Assembly (NCBI RefSeq): GCF_025145285.1 | Contig: NZ_CP102251.1 | Span: 1,550,001 to 1,614,000 of the forward strand | Direction of reading: 5' to 3' | DNA: 64,000 bases | Origin: Alistipes onderdonkii | Lineage (GTDB): Bacteria; Bacteroidota; Bacteroidia; Bacteroidales; Rikenellaceae | Shown: positions 16,726 to 25,600 of the stretch, piece by piece | Layout of the letters: each line of letters begins with the position of its first letter | Numbering within the stretch: position 1 is the first letter of the stretch | The notes under the pieces: generated by a model | The model's input: only the letters and a program-made list of their open reading frames with translations | Database searches by the model: none | Told to the model about the DNA's origin: nothing | Made by a program: the position numbers and the translations under genes

Positions 16726-17328
16726 ATGACGATCGCCTTTCTATCCGACACGCATGGAAAACATCACGAGTTGCAAAACCTACCGCAGGCCGACGTGTTG
16801 ATCCATGCAGGGGACTTGTCATGGAACGGGACGAAGGAAGAAATTGCCGATTTTATTGAATGGTTCGGGGCATTGAATTACCGGTACAAAATCTTCATCG
16901 CAGGCAATCATGACGATTGCTTGGATGGAGCCAGTATCGAAGGGATGCCGCATAACTGCTACTATCTATGCAACAGAGGTATAGAAATCGAGGGTGTGAA
17001 AATATGGGGAATCCCGTTCTTTCTATCCTACGAAATCCACTGGGCAGACCTTTATACGGAGAAAATCGCCCGGATTCCTCAACAGACCGACATACTGATT
17101 TCGCATTGTCCGCCGTTCGGAATTCTTGATAAATCAGCATTCGGCGCAAATATGGGGAATGAAGATTTACGGAAGCAAATAGAAATCATCAACCCTCGCT
17201 ACCATCTGTTCGGCCATATACACGAGGCATACGGCGTATATAAAACATCCCGGACAACCTTTGTGAACGGTGCTGTTGCGGATGCGAATTATGAACTGGT
17301 CAAGCGTCCAGCCGTTATTACGATATAA
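16726..17328 (+). CDS. Calcineurin-like metallophosphoesterase
   Basis: This 200-residue protein has every signature of the family: FLSDTHG (residues 5-11), HAGDLSW, GNHDD, SHCPPFG and FGHIHEAYG. These supply the two-metal site of a phosphoesterase. The substrate cannot be told from sequence; small proteins of this kind include phosphodiesterases on nucleotides or nucleic acids. It lies alone between the cargo operon and the integrase, and could be part of the cargo. Confidence 0.9.
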   Translation: MTIAFLSDTHGKHHELQNLPQADVLIHAGDLSWNGTKEEIADFIEWFGALNYRYKIFIAGNHDDCLDGASIEGMPHNCYYLCNRGIEIEGVKIWGIPFFLSYEIHWADLYTEKIARIPQQTDILISHCPPFGILDKSAFGANMGNEDLRKQIEIINPRYHLFGHIHEAYGVYKTSRTTFVNGAVADANYELVKRPAVITI

Positions 17329-17444
17329 CAAAACCTCCGAAGAAACCGCCTTTGTGTCAAACTCCGACACCCGGTTTCTGACAAAATGCCTGACAAATTT
17401 TATTTTGTCAAATATCATAGAAATTTTTAGAAAAATTTTTACGA

Positions 17445-17483
17445 TTCTCCAGCTTCGGACAGTCCGGGGCTGGAGAACTTTTT
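17445..17483 (+). terminator. Terminator upstream of the element 2 integrase
   Basis: TTCTCCAGC pairs with GCTGGAGAA and is followed by CTTTTT; it ends transcription coming from the phosphoesterase side. Confidence 0.8.
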
Positions 17484-17568
17484 CAGGGATATTCGATGAC
17501 TGACAAATGTCAAGTGGCAGACGCAAAGGTGCGGCTTTTGTGTAGCAACGTGCCAAACAAAAGCCATT

Positions 17569-19083
17569 ATGAAGAAACCGGAAATCATTTACAACATCAA
17601 CGACCTGACATGCCTGACGTCGGCATCTGACGCCGACGTCATACCGCAGGAGCTATTCCGGGCAAATCACCCGGACTGCGACAAGACGCGGCAACTGCAA
17701 GGAACGACCCTTGAAAAAAGTACGCAGAAACCATTCAACCGAATGACCATGCGTCAGAAACAAGACCTCTATACCCGCCGGATGATCCGCTTCTCTCTGA
17801 AAAATCCGGCACAGCCGCTCACTCCGATCCGGATGCGTATGACCATCAACCACGTGCGTATGTCCTATGCCCTTGCTCCAACATTCAAAATCGAGCCGAA
17901 ACATTGGGATAGCACGGAGGGCCGTGCGATCGTCGATTCGAAACGGAATGCTGATCTGAAAGGCAATCCCCGCCTGCGTGTCCGGCTCGACAACATCAAC
18001 ACCGAAATCGACAAGATCACCAACGCCGTACTGACCGTTCTCGCCCGGTTTCAGCAGCAGGGCATCCGCGCCTCGGCGGATCAGGTACGCAACGAACTGC
18101 AACGCGAACTCGGACAAGAGGCAAGCAAGGCCCGGACATTCCGCGACGTATTCGAATACATCGACTTTTACATCAACGCCTGCCGGGAAGGAACCATTCT
18201 CAACGGCGCGGGCACACGCCTGACACCCGGCACGATCCGCAGCTACCTATCGACCAAAAGTGCTCTGCGCCGTTATGCCGAGGCGCGTCACATCCGGCTG
18301 ACGCTGGAATCGCTGACGTTGGATTTCTACAACGATTTCGTCAAATATCTGAACGAGGCGACCCACAGCCGGGGCCGCTATCGTCCGAATGTAATCGGCA
18401 AGTTCGTGAAGAATATCCGCACGTTCCTGCGTTACGCGTTCGACAACAACTATACGCTCAACTCCGATTTCAAGCGCCGCGAATTCAAGGTTTTTCAGGA
18501 AACGGTCGAAACCATCTACCTGAATGAAGATGAATTGCAACGGCTTTATGATCTGGAATTGCCGCCCTCGCAGGCCGAGGTGCGCGACGCCTTTCTGGTC
18601 GGCTGTTACACCGGGCTGCGGTTCAGCGACATCGGACGGCTGCAACCGCACCACATCCGTTTCGACGAAGGAATCATCGTCATCACGACCCAGAAAACGA
18701 ACCGGACGATCGCCGTGCCGATCTGCCCGAAACTGCGCAGCATCTTCGCCCGTTACGACAACTGTCCGCCGCCGACACAAAGCAATCAGGCAACGAACCG
18801 GATGCTTAAACAGCTATGCCGTAAGGCAGGCATTACCTCCAAAGTCTATCTGACAGAGGTATTGGGCGGAGAACGGCAGATACGCTGTTACGAGAAATGT
18901 GACCTCGTAACGACCCACACGGCACGCCGTTCATTTGCCACAAACGCTTTCAAGAACGATATTCCCGCCGCACTTATCATGTCGGCAACCGGCCACACGA
19001 CCGAGGCCAATTTCCGCCGCTATATCCGTTGCACCGCCGAGGAAAAGGCGGTCGCACTCAAACAATACAAATTTTTCAACTGA
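17569..19083 (+). CDS. Tyrosine recombinase/integrase of element 2
   Basis: This 504-residue site-specific recombinase has an SAM-like core-binding domain in the middle (about 190-310) and a catalytic domain. The catalytic residues are the Arg of CYTGLRFSDIGRL, HTARRSFATNAF, GHTTEANF and the following Tyr (RRYI). It has an N-terminal extension of about 100 residues compared with the element 3 integrase. It should excise and insert element 2, most likely at the tRNA-Cys 3' end. The backbone genes of the element follow on the same strand from 7 bases downstream. Confidence 0.92.
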   Translation: MKKPEIIYNINDLTCLTSASDADVIPQELFRANHPDCDKTRQLQGTTLEKSTQKPFNRMTMRQKQDLYTRRMIRFSLKNPAQPLTPIRMRMTINHVRMSYALAPTFKIEPKHWDSTEGRAIVDSKRNADLKGNPRLRVRLDNINTEIDKITNAVLTVLARFQQQGIRASADQVRNELQRELGQEASKARTFRDVFEYIDFYINACREGTILNGAGTRLTPGTIRSYLSTKSALRRYAEARHIRLTLESLTLDFYNDFVKYLNEATHSRGRYRPNVIGKFVKNIRTFLRYAFDNNYTLNSDFKRREFKVFQETVETIYLNEDELQRLYDLELPPSQAEVRDAFLVGCYTGLRFSDIGRLQPHHIRFDEGIIVITTQKTNRTIAVPICPKLRSIFARYDNCPPPTQSNQATNRMLKQLCRKAGITSKVYLTEVLGGERQIRCYEKCDLVTTHTARRSFATNAFKNDIPAALIMSATGHTTEANFRRYIRCTAEEKAVALKQYKFFN

Positions 19084-19089
19084 CAACCC

Positions 19090-20073
19090 ATGACTACCAT
19101 AGAGACCCGCGACGGACAGCCCGTCGCCTTCGAACACACCGTTGAGATGGCCGAATATCTGTGTGCGCTCGACTTCGGCCTCGACCTGATCGCCGGAAAG
19201 GAGCAAGCCACGCCCCAGTCTGTTGCCGACTTGTTCTGTACCTGCTTCCTGCACTGGGAAACAGACTATCGGCAGCAACAAGGCTTTACCGAAGCAAACG
19301 ACCTCTATCCCATCTTCAGCGGCTATCTCTTCGCCGACGTTCCGGCCCTGCAACGCTATCGCCTGCTTGCCGGACAGGAAATCCGGCGGCACGAACTGAT
19401 TCCGGCGGAAGACGACGAGGCCCGGACATTTTACCGGAATAACGTTTTTATCCGATGCAGTCAGTCACTACCGGCCCTGTTCTGCAATCCGGTATTCTAT
19501 GCCACCCTGCGAAAAAGGGCTTATGCGACCATCCGGCAACACGACCGGTTTACGGAGGGATTCCACGTCGCTGTCGAAAAATTGCAAACCCGACTTCGGA
19601 ATATGGAACTCCGGATAAAGAACGCCTACACGAGTGCCGTTTTCGATTGTGTAAGCGAGGAGATCAACTCGCACCTGTCCCGGTTCACAGACAGAAAATA
19701 CGGAAAGGGCACAATCGTTATCAACGATACACAGCGGGTAATTCTGACGCTGTTCCTGTTGCACCGGCTCGGTCTGAACAACCTGCGGGCCACCCACACG
19801 GCAACGCTTATGGCCTCGCTGTGGGGTGGCGCACCGGAGGTTTACCGCAAACTGATCGACAAATGCCATCGGGGAGGCCCGACGTGCGGATATGCGGATA
19901 TAGACAACTATACCGATTCGCGGGAAATGGTCGCATCCCTCCTGCGACGGGTGGACGGACGATCCGAGAGCTGCGAGAAGATCGAACGCTTCTGCCGGGA
20001 GTTTACCGGAGCATGGGACATTGCAGGCCTTTCGATGATTGCCAGACGAGAAGATATACAGCCGGATAACTGA
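19090..20073 (+). CDS. Mobile-element protein of unknown function
   Basis: I do not recognise this 327-residue protein. It appears soluble and mostly helical, without signal peptide or obvious motif; the middle (about 150-210) looks like helices that could form a coiled coil. It lies 7 bases after the integrase, and genes in this place are common in Bacteroidales integrative elements. It may be a replication or mobilization accessory protein, but nothing in the sequence proves it. Confidence 0.65.
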   Translation: MTTIETRDGQPVAFEHTVEMAEYLCALDFGLDLIAGKEQATPQSVADLFCTCFLHWETDYRQQQGFTEANDLYPIFSGYLFADVPALQRYRLLAGQEIRRHELIPAEDDEARTFYRNNVFIRCSQSLPALFCNPVFYATLRKRAYATIRQHDRFTEGFHVAVEKLQTRLRNMELRIKNAYTSAVFDCVSEEINSHLSRFTDRKYGKGTIVINDTQRVILTLFLLHRLGLNNLRATHTATLMASLWGGAPEVYRKLIDKCHRGGPTCGYADIDNYTDSREMVASLLRRVDGRSESCEKIERFCREFTGAWDIAGLSMIARREDIQPDN

Positions 20074-20186
20074 CAAGACGAAGCGGGCATACGGTCGCCC
20101 GCTTCCTTTTTGTCCTACCACAAAATTATGTCTAAGGCGGAGACAGGTTGTTCCTTTGTACCTGTAATCCAAAAACAATTTTTATT

Positions 20187-20459
20187 ATGAAAACTTTGAT
20201 TTTACAGGAGGCCGACCTCACGGCCCTGTACGATTGTCTGAAGGAGCTTCGCTCCGAGATTACGGAACTGCGCCGCATGAAGGAGCCGCCCGAACATCGC
20301 TACCTCTCCCGCTCGGAAGTCTGCGACCTGCTCCACATCAGTTATTCGACTTTGCATCGAATGACGCGGCAGGGAGAGATCCGATGCCTGAAAAACGGGA
20401 GACGCACCCTGTTTCTGATGTCCGATGTCGAAGCGGCAATGATCCCCGTAAACGCATAG
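20187..20459 (+). CDS. Helix-turn-helix excisionase-family DNA-binding protein
   Basis: This 90-residue protein has a winged HTH of the excisionase/MerR-like kind: YLSRSEVCDLLHISYSTLHRMTRQGEIRCLKNGRRTLFLMSDVEAAM (residues 38-84). An N-terminal helical part (EADLTALYDCLKELRSEI) precedes it. Such proteins control excision or gene expression of integrative elements. I chose the ATG at 20187, which fits the family, over the longer frame from 20148. The DUF3987 gene follows after 5 bases. Confidence 0.85.
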   Translation: MKTLILQEADLTALYDCLKELRSEITELRRMKEPPEHRYLSRSEVCDLLHISYSTLHRMTRQGEIRCLKNGRRTLFLMSDVEAAMIPVNA

Positions 20460-20464
20460 GCCCT

Positions 20465-21823
20465 ATGGAACAGGTTGTAAAATCTCCGGCGGCGGTTCAG
20501 ACTACCGCTGTCGGAGCGAAACAGAATGTATTTCCGTTCGAGGATGTTTTTCCCCGCCCGCTGGCCGAACTGATTCATGCCCTGCACCGCGATCTGGGAT
20601 TTCCGGTCGATTTCAGCGCTACGGCAATACTGACGGCTTTTGCTGCGGCAATAGGAAGCACGATTCAACTGAAAATGAAAAACCTCTTTACGGCAATCGC
20701 CTCGCTCAACTGTGTGCTGGTCGGCAATCCCGGAACCTGCAAGAGCCATCCCATCCAACGGGCGTTCGCACCGTTCGAATTGATTCGCGCCCGGCGTTTT
20801 GCAGCCTACAAAAAGGAGATGGCCGAATACCGGCGTCGCAAAGCCGAAGGGAACCCCGGCCCGAAACCGGTTCTGCATAGTCCTATCTTGAATGAACTGA
20901 CGCTGGAAGCGCTCTACCGGAGCATGGAAGCCAACCCGCGCGGCGTGGCGATCGTAGCCGACGAGATGAACGGTTTTCTGGAAAACATGAATCGCTACAA
21001 CACCGGTTCCGACGCCGAAGCGTTCAATACGATCTGGTCGGGACTTCCGCAGTCGATCAACCGGGCTTCGGTCGATTCCCGTTACATCCATCGGGTCGCC
21101 GTGTCTATCATCGGCACGATGCAGACGGCGATCATGCATAAATTCTTCACGCGCGACAAAGCCGGTAGCGGATTCTCCTCGCGCTTTCTGTTCACCGCTC
21201 CGGAGAACCTGACCATGCCCCACTGGTCGGCCTCGGAGATCGACCCCGCACTGACCGAACAGTATGAAAAAGCGATCCTGCGACTACTCGACCGTGAGAT
21301 GGAAAAGGATGCCGACGGAATCCCGCAACCCACCGAGATCGGATTCACCCCCGAAGCGCTGCAACGGATGCTATCGTGGCACAATGACGAATACCGGCCC
21401 CGGACACAGGAGGAGATGGGCGACACTTATGCCGACGCCTGCTGTAAGTTGGATACCTATGCGCTGCGTTTCGCTCTTATCCTGGAGGTAATGCGGGCCA
21501 CCCTCGAAGAGCGTGAGCCCGTTGCGGTCGGGATGGATTCGGTCGAGGGGGCGATCCGACTGGTGGAGTATTTCCGGCAGGAGGCAATCAAGATTCACAA
21601 GCTCGTCTACGGCAAGGATATCCGTATCTCGATGACAGAGCAGCAGCGCAAAGCCTACGATACACTGCCGCCCTCGTTCCGAATCGCCGCAGTTTACGAA
21701 CTGTTAGAGAAAAAGGTAGGATTCTCGAAGGATCAGGTCAAGAAATTTTTAGGCAAGCAGCGCTACTTTACCCGCATCGTCAAAGGTGAATACCGCAAAA
21801 ATTATGTGGAAATATCCGAATAA
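20465..21823 (+). CDS. DUF3987 P-loop protein (replication/helicase-like)
   Basis: This 452-residue protein carries a Walker A motif GNPGTCKS near residue 82 and a Walker B-like VAIVADEMNGF near residue 160, in the setting of DUF3987 (YfjI-type) proteins found with primases on phages, plasmids and islands. It probably acts in element DNA replication. The ATG at 20465 gives the standard N-terminus (FPFEDVFPRPLAELI); a 77-residue longer frame would overlap the HTH gene and looks spurious. The primase-like gene follows. Confidence 0.85.
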   Translation: MEQVVKSPAAVQTTAVGAKQNVFPFEDVFPRPLAELIHALHRDLGFPVDFSATAILTAFAAAIGSTIQLKMKNLFTAIASLNCVLVGNPGTCKSHPIQRAFAPFELIRARRFAAYKKEMAEYRRRKAEGNPGPKPVLHSPILNELTLEALYRSMEANPRGVAIVADEMNGFLENMNRYNTGSDAEAFNTIWSGLPQSINRASVDSRYIHRVAVSIIGTMQTAIMHKFFTRDKAGSGFSSRFLFTAPENLTMPHWSASEIDPALTEQYEKAILRLLDREMEKDADGIPQPTEIGFTPEALQRMLSWHNDEYRPRTQEEMGDTYADACCKLDTYALRFALILEVMRATLEEREPVAVGMDSVEGAIRLVEYFRQEAIKIHKLVYGKDIRISMTEQQRKAYDTLPPSFRIAAVYELLEKKVGFSKDQVKKFLGKQRYFTRIVKGEYRKNYVEISE

Positions 21824-21933
21824 GCACTTACGGCACGGCGGGCTCTTACGGATAATTCCCGTTGAATACATGGCGATTATCTCTCCTACGGAGAGCCTGC
21901 CGGGAGCCGCCCGTGCAAAAAAGACACGACACC

Positions 21934-22785
21934 ATGAAAAACAACCATAAACCCATCGCCCGCTTCATCCACCGGGACAGGCTTCGCAGTCCCCGACTGG
22001 GCGGCACACAATATTACGAACGCACGATGCTGTTTGTCTATCTGTCCCGCTATTTCGCGACGGAGGCTATCTGCCGTGTATTTTCCCGTTACGGCCTGTT
22101 GGTAGACTTGGAGTATGAACAGGACGGGTTATACGGCATTGCTTTCCCCTTTCAGGATAACAAGACACGGCAACTGCTCTCGGTGCTGTACGACCCCGCA
22201 ACCGGCAAACAGACCGGCGAGCAACCGATCGGCCAACGACTGATGAAAGGATACGATCTGCAACCCGCACCGGCATTATTGGGCATGCACCTGTTGCAGG
22301 AATATCCCGGCAAGCCCGTCGGAATCCTGCGTGATTCGCGTGATGCCCTGATTATGGCCCTTGCCGACAACGAACGGCTCTGGCTGGCAACAGGAAACAG
22401 CAATCGGAACGGATACAGTCTGGCCGACCCTGCCATCATGGAGGCACTACGCGGACGATCCGTAACGCTCTATCCTGCCTCCGGTCTCTATGCCCCCAGT
22501 CTGCCGATTGCCCGCCGCATGCGGGAACAGGGTATCGACACTGCGGTAAGCAATGCGGCGGAACAACTGACTGCCGATATGACATCGGACGCCCGGCTGA
22601 CCATTGCCGATTTCGTTCTCCGACAGATCGAAGAAGAACAATTCTACGCCTCTTATCCCTTTGCAGAGTACGACCAAGTCTCCGGAATGGCTCCGGACAC
22701 CTTTTGTAATTTACAGGAACAGAACGAACAGACAACCCCGATGCCCCAAGTGCCGGACGTGCCGGAGAGTTTGTTCCTCCGTTAA
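21934..22785 (+). CDS. Primase/toprim-like mobile-element protein (DUF6371-like)
   Basis: This 283-residue protein begins KPIARFIHRDRLRSPRLGG and includes a toprim-like segment (KPVGILRDSRDALIMALA and RSVTLYPASGLYAPSLPIA). This matches my memory of DUF6371-type proteins that pair with DUF3987 proteins in Bacteroidales elements. It is likely a primase-related factor. The frame is open from 21862, but the ATG at 21934 gives the expected start. Confidence 0.7.
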   Translation: MKNNHKPIARFIHRDRLRSPRLGGTQYYERTMLFVYLSRYFATEAICRVFSRYGLLVDLEYEQDGLYGIAFPFQDNKTRQLLSVLYDPATGKQTGEQPIGQRLMKGYDLQPAPALLGMHLLQEYPGKPVGILRDSRDALIMALADNERLWLATGNSNRNGYSLADPAIMEALRGRSVTLYPASGLYAPSLPIARRMREQGIDTAVSNAAEQLTADMTSDARLTIADFVLRQIEEEQFYASYPFAEYDQVSGMAPDTFCNLQEQNEQTTPMPQVPDVPESLFLR

Positions 22786-22851
22786 TGGAAATCCGAACGA
22801 ACAACAAAGGAGTAAAATTTGAACAACCCGGAATTATGGAATGCACCCTGC

Positions 22852-23100
22852 TTATTCCTCGCTTTCGAAGCGGGGATCATCCAACGGAGGGAAAAACTCC
22901 GCAGGAGAACATCCGAGGTCCTTAGCGATCAGATAGAGTTGATGAACGGTATATTTGGTCGTGAACCGGTCGCTTTCGACCTGCCCCACGAAACTGGCAG
23001 AGCGACTGATAGTAAAGGCAATTCCCCGCTGGGAAACGCCTTGCTCCAACCGCTTTTCGCGCACACGGGCGATCACATATTTGTCAAGCTCCGATTTCAT
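22852..23100 (-). CDS. XRE-family transcriptional regulator
   Basis: This 82-residue protein is almost entirely one Cro/CI-type HTH domain (REKRLEQGVSQRGIAFTISRSASFVGQVESDRFTTKYTVHQLYLIAKDLGC). It is divergent from the secreted YwqK-like gene across about 100 bases and could control that promoter. I preferred the Met at 23100 (MKSELDKY) over the one six codons upstream because it fits the domain boundary. Confidence 0.8.
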   Translation of the reverse strand: MKSELDKYVIARVREKRLEQGVSQRGIAFTISRSASFVGQVESDRFTTKYTVHQLYLIAKDLGCSPAEFFPPLDDPRFESEE

Positions 23101-23111
23101 ACCTCTTATTA

Positions 23112-23142
23112 TTTGCAAAACAACCGATTTTGCTTAATTTTG
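23112..23142 (+). promoter_or_regulatory. Promoter of the YwqK-like gene
   Basis: TTTG (23112-23115), a 19-nt spacer and TAATTTTG (23135-23142) match the Bacteroidota -33/-7 pair, 65 bases before the ATG. Confidence 0.65.
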
Positions 23143-23206
23143 CGCTCACTATTAGCGAGCAACACCAAATAAAACAGCAGAAACCAGAAACATTCGAACA
23201 AATATC

Positions 23207-24769
23207 ATGAAGAAAATCTCATTCCTACTGGCAGCTCTCTTTGCGCTGGGACTGTCGCAGGGCCACGCGCAAACGCTCAAGACCGTACGCACGTATTACG
23301 ACCTGTTCAGCACCAGACCTTACGAGGTCTATACCGTAAACGCCCGAACCGGGCAGAAGCACGGCGCCTACAGCCTCTATATGGAGGACGGCACACTGGG
23401 CATTACCATGACCTATGCGAACGGAGCCCTCAACGGCCCCTATCGCCAATACGGGTTTGCCGACGGCACGGCCGCCGACCAAAGCAAGCCCCGCATCGAG
23501 GCCAACTACCTCAACGACAAGTTGCAAGGACACTATATGGAGTACATGATCCTCAATGGCCAGCGCAAACCCCGCATTGAACGGACGTATGACAAGGGTA
23601 TCATCATCGAGGAGACGACTTGGCACGAATCGACCGGCGCAAAGAAAGAGTACAGTTGCATGAACGGCGTCAATCGTTCGTGGTACGAGAATGGCAAGCC
23701 ATATCGCGAATGTCAGGTCGTAAAGGGACTGCCTAACGGCAAATTCGTCGAGTATCACCCCGACGGGAGCATTGCGGAGATAAGCTACTACAAAAACGGC
23801 GAGTTGGACGGCAAGCTGGAAAAATACTATGAAAACGGGCAACTCCGCACCATACAGCACTTCGCAGATGGAAAACTCACAGGCGAAATGGTCGGCTATC
23901 ACCCCGACGGCAGGCTGGCCGAAAAATACACGTTCGAGACACCGGGAGAGGTCGCAACCTGCGTACTCTACTTTGCCAACGGCAACAAGCGTTCGGAGAC
24001 CACCCGCACGGGAGACAACGAATTCCTGACCATCCGCTACGACAGCATCACGGCATCGAAAACGGCGGAACTGGTACAGAACTGGCACGAGGCCTCCTCC
24101 AATTCCGACGAAGGTACGGAAGTGAAAGTATACCGCGCCGACGGCACGCTGCACAAGTCATGGACGCGTAACGGATCAAAGAAATACCGTGCCTGCACCT
24201 ATGACGAAAAAGGAGAGCTGGAATCGCTGTACGACTATGACGGCACGCTGATCTACGTCTTTCCCGGCACAGAGATCGTCTCGCAGCGGATAAAACCCGC
24301 CGACTACAAAGGGCACTATCCCTACGAATGTTATGACCGCGAGGGAAACGTGATCGAAAAGGGGAAAATGGACAGCGATGACAATAAACTTACCGTAACG
24401 AAATACGAAAACGGCAGATCCGTCTACGAGCGGGCAGATAACGGAGATGAATACTGGATATATCCCAACGGCAACCGCAAGGCCTATGCGTCGGCAGACA
24501 GTTCCTATATCGTCATGTACGACGAGCAGGAGCGGTGGATCGGCTGCCGTTCGAAGGAGGGGCACCACTGTGTCTACCGTTACCCCAATTCGTCCGTGAA
24601 AGCCAAAGGAGAGGAGGATGCAGCGGGTAACCGCATCGGAAAATGGTATCTCTATTCCGAGACCGGCCGCCTCTCCGTCGAGGAAAACGGCGTTGTCCGC
24701 AAGCCTACCAAAGAGGAGAAAGCAAGCCACGAAAGTTATTTGCAGGAGTTGGTCGATGCCAAACGCTGA
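23207..24769 (+). CDS. Secreted MORN/YwqK-repeat protein
   Basis: This 520-residue protein starts with a signal peptide (KKISFLLAALFALGLSQGHAQ, cleavage near residue 22). It contains many short repeats of the type Y.ENG.L......G...G.....YHPDG, seen for example at NGKFVEYHPDGSIAEISYY and GKLEKYYENGQLRTI. These are MORN-like repeats of the YwqK family, which is sometimes annotated as antitoxin, though the function is not settled. It is probably periplasmic or surface exposed. The divergent XRE gene may regulate it. Confidence 0.75.
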   Translation: MKKISFLLAALFALGLSQGHAQTLKTVRTYYDLFSTRPYEVYTVNARTGQKHGAYSLYMEDGTLGITMTYANGALNGPYRQYGFADGTAADQSKPRIEANYLNDKLQGHYMEYMILNGQRKPRIERTYDKGIIIEETTWHESTGAKKEYSCMNGVNRSWYENGKPYRECQVVKGLPNGKFVEYHPDGSIAEISYYKNGELDGKLEKYYENGQLRTIQHFADGKLTGEMVGYHPDGRLAEKYTFETPGEVATCVLYFANGNKRSETTRTGDNEFLTIRYDSITASKTAELVQNWHEASSNSDEGTEVKVYRADGTLHKSWTRNGSKKYRACTYDEKGELESLYDYDGTLIYVFPGTEIVSQRIKPADYKGHYPYECYDREGNVIEKGKMDSDDNKLTVTKYENGRSVYERADNGDEYWIYPNGNRKAYASADSSYIVMYDEQERWIGCRSKEGHHCVYRYPNSSVKAKGEEDAAGNRIGKWYLYSETGRLSVEENGVVRKPTKEEKASHESYLQELVDAKR

Positions 24770-24854
24770 CCGGAAGCCCGCTTTCGGTCAATACCGTCGC
24801 AATCTTCGGACTGCGGCGGTTTTTTGATTTTACACCCGAATAATGAACTAATCT

Positions 24855-25166
24855 ATGGAACGAACAATACATCGACTAACCATCCATATCACGGATAACG
24901 ACAAATTCGACAAGCTCGTCGAACTGGACGGACTGCAACCCTATGCCGAAGCGCTGCACAATGCGATAGGGGATAGAGATATTCCTCTCTACCGGAACAA
25001 CCGTCTGCTATTCATTGCAAAAGAGAACAACCCGTTGGATTTCGGAACGATCTACCACATTTGCGGTGCCGTACAAATCCTGTTCGGAAACGCGCTGGTG
25101 TGGGACATTATCGAAGATTCCGACGAGCAGGCTGACGCCTTGTTATTACTGAATTACAAGCGATAA
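24855..25166 (+). CDS. Small hypothetical protein in element 2
   Basis: I do not recognise this 103-residue protein. It is acidic and soluble-looking, without membrane segments or clear motifs. It follows the YwqK-like gene by about 85 bases and is the last gene before the element's right end. Confidence 0.6.
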   Translation: MERTIHRLTIHITDNDKFDKLVELDGLQPYAEALHNAIGDRDIPLYRNNRLLFIAKENNPLDFGTIYHICGAVQILFGNALVWDIIEDSDEQADALLLLNYKR

Positions 25167-25411
25167 CGAAATAGCAGAAGCTGATAAGGGACCGCATCGG
25201 GACCACGATCCACGACCGGAAAACCGGGGTATTACGGAATCGGACAGACTATTGCGAAGATGGCATCTTGTGACAACAACTCACATAAAACCAGCATATT
25301 CTGTATACGACAAAGTGGTATATCGTAGCTCCGAAGCGGGCCCGACTTCGGGCCCTTACAAAGAAAAAGTCCTCGGAAGTTATTAGCTTCTAAGGACTTT
25401 CGCTCTCAAAT
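25167..25411. other. Non-coding right end of element 2 with hairpins
   Basis: No gene. It contains GGGCCCGA paired with TCGGGCCC (about 25338-25355) and, next to the att core, an inverted repeat AAAGTCCT/AGGACTTT (25366-25400). Unlike the ends of elements 1 and 3, the 11-bp repeat pair is absent, so this end belongs to a different element family. Confidence 0.6.
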
Positions 25412-25425
25412 TGAGGTCTGAAGCG
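25412..25425. repeat. att core repeat 2 (element 2/3 junction)
   Basis: TGAGGTCTGAAGCG again; the match to the tRNA-Cys copy extends two more bases (GA). Confidence 0.75.
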
Positions 25426-25544
25426 GACGCCATGAATATTTATCTATCTTTACTTGCTTTAATCCAATTTATCCTGTATTTCAGCATATTACAACGACAA
25501 ATAGCCGATCACTGAAAACAATAAATAATTAAAATTCGCCAGAT

Positions 25545-25566
25545 GCCGTACAAATACCGTACAAAT
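25545..25566. repeat. 11-bp repeat pair at the element 3 left end
   Basis: GCCGTACAAAT followed directly by ACCGTACAAAT, just upstream of the integrase promoter. The matching pair near the right end is at 34407. Confidence 0.7.
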
Positions 25567-25570
25567 TCCC

Positions 25571-25578
25571 TATCTTTG
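25571..25578 (+). promoter_or_regulatory. Integrase promoter, -7 box
   Basis: TATCTTTG lies 22 bases before the integrase ATG and 4 bases after the repeat pair, so binding at the repeats could control the integrase. Confidence 0.6.
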
Positions 25579-25600
25579 CAGAGAACTTAAACCCGAAGCT

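Larger units (their letters stand above)
13558..25425. mobile_element. Element 2: integrative element between att cores 1 and 2
   Basis: It is bounded by two 14-bp direct repeats of the tRNA-Cys 3' end. It holds its own tyrosine integrase (17569), an excisionase-like HTH protein, a DUF3987 P-loop protein and a primase/toprim-like protein, the usual Bacteroidales integrative-element backbone. It also carries an AT-rich three-gene cargo at the left. No relaxase is seen, so transfer would need help in trans. That its integrase uses this site is inferred. Confidence 0.65.
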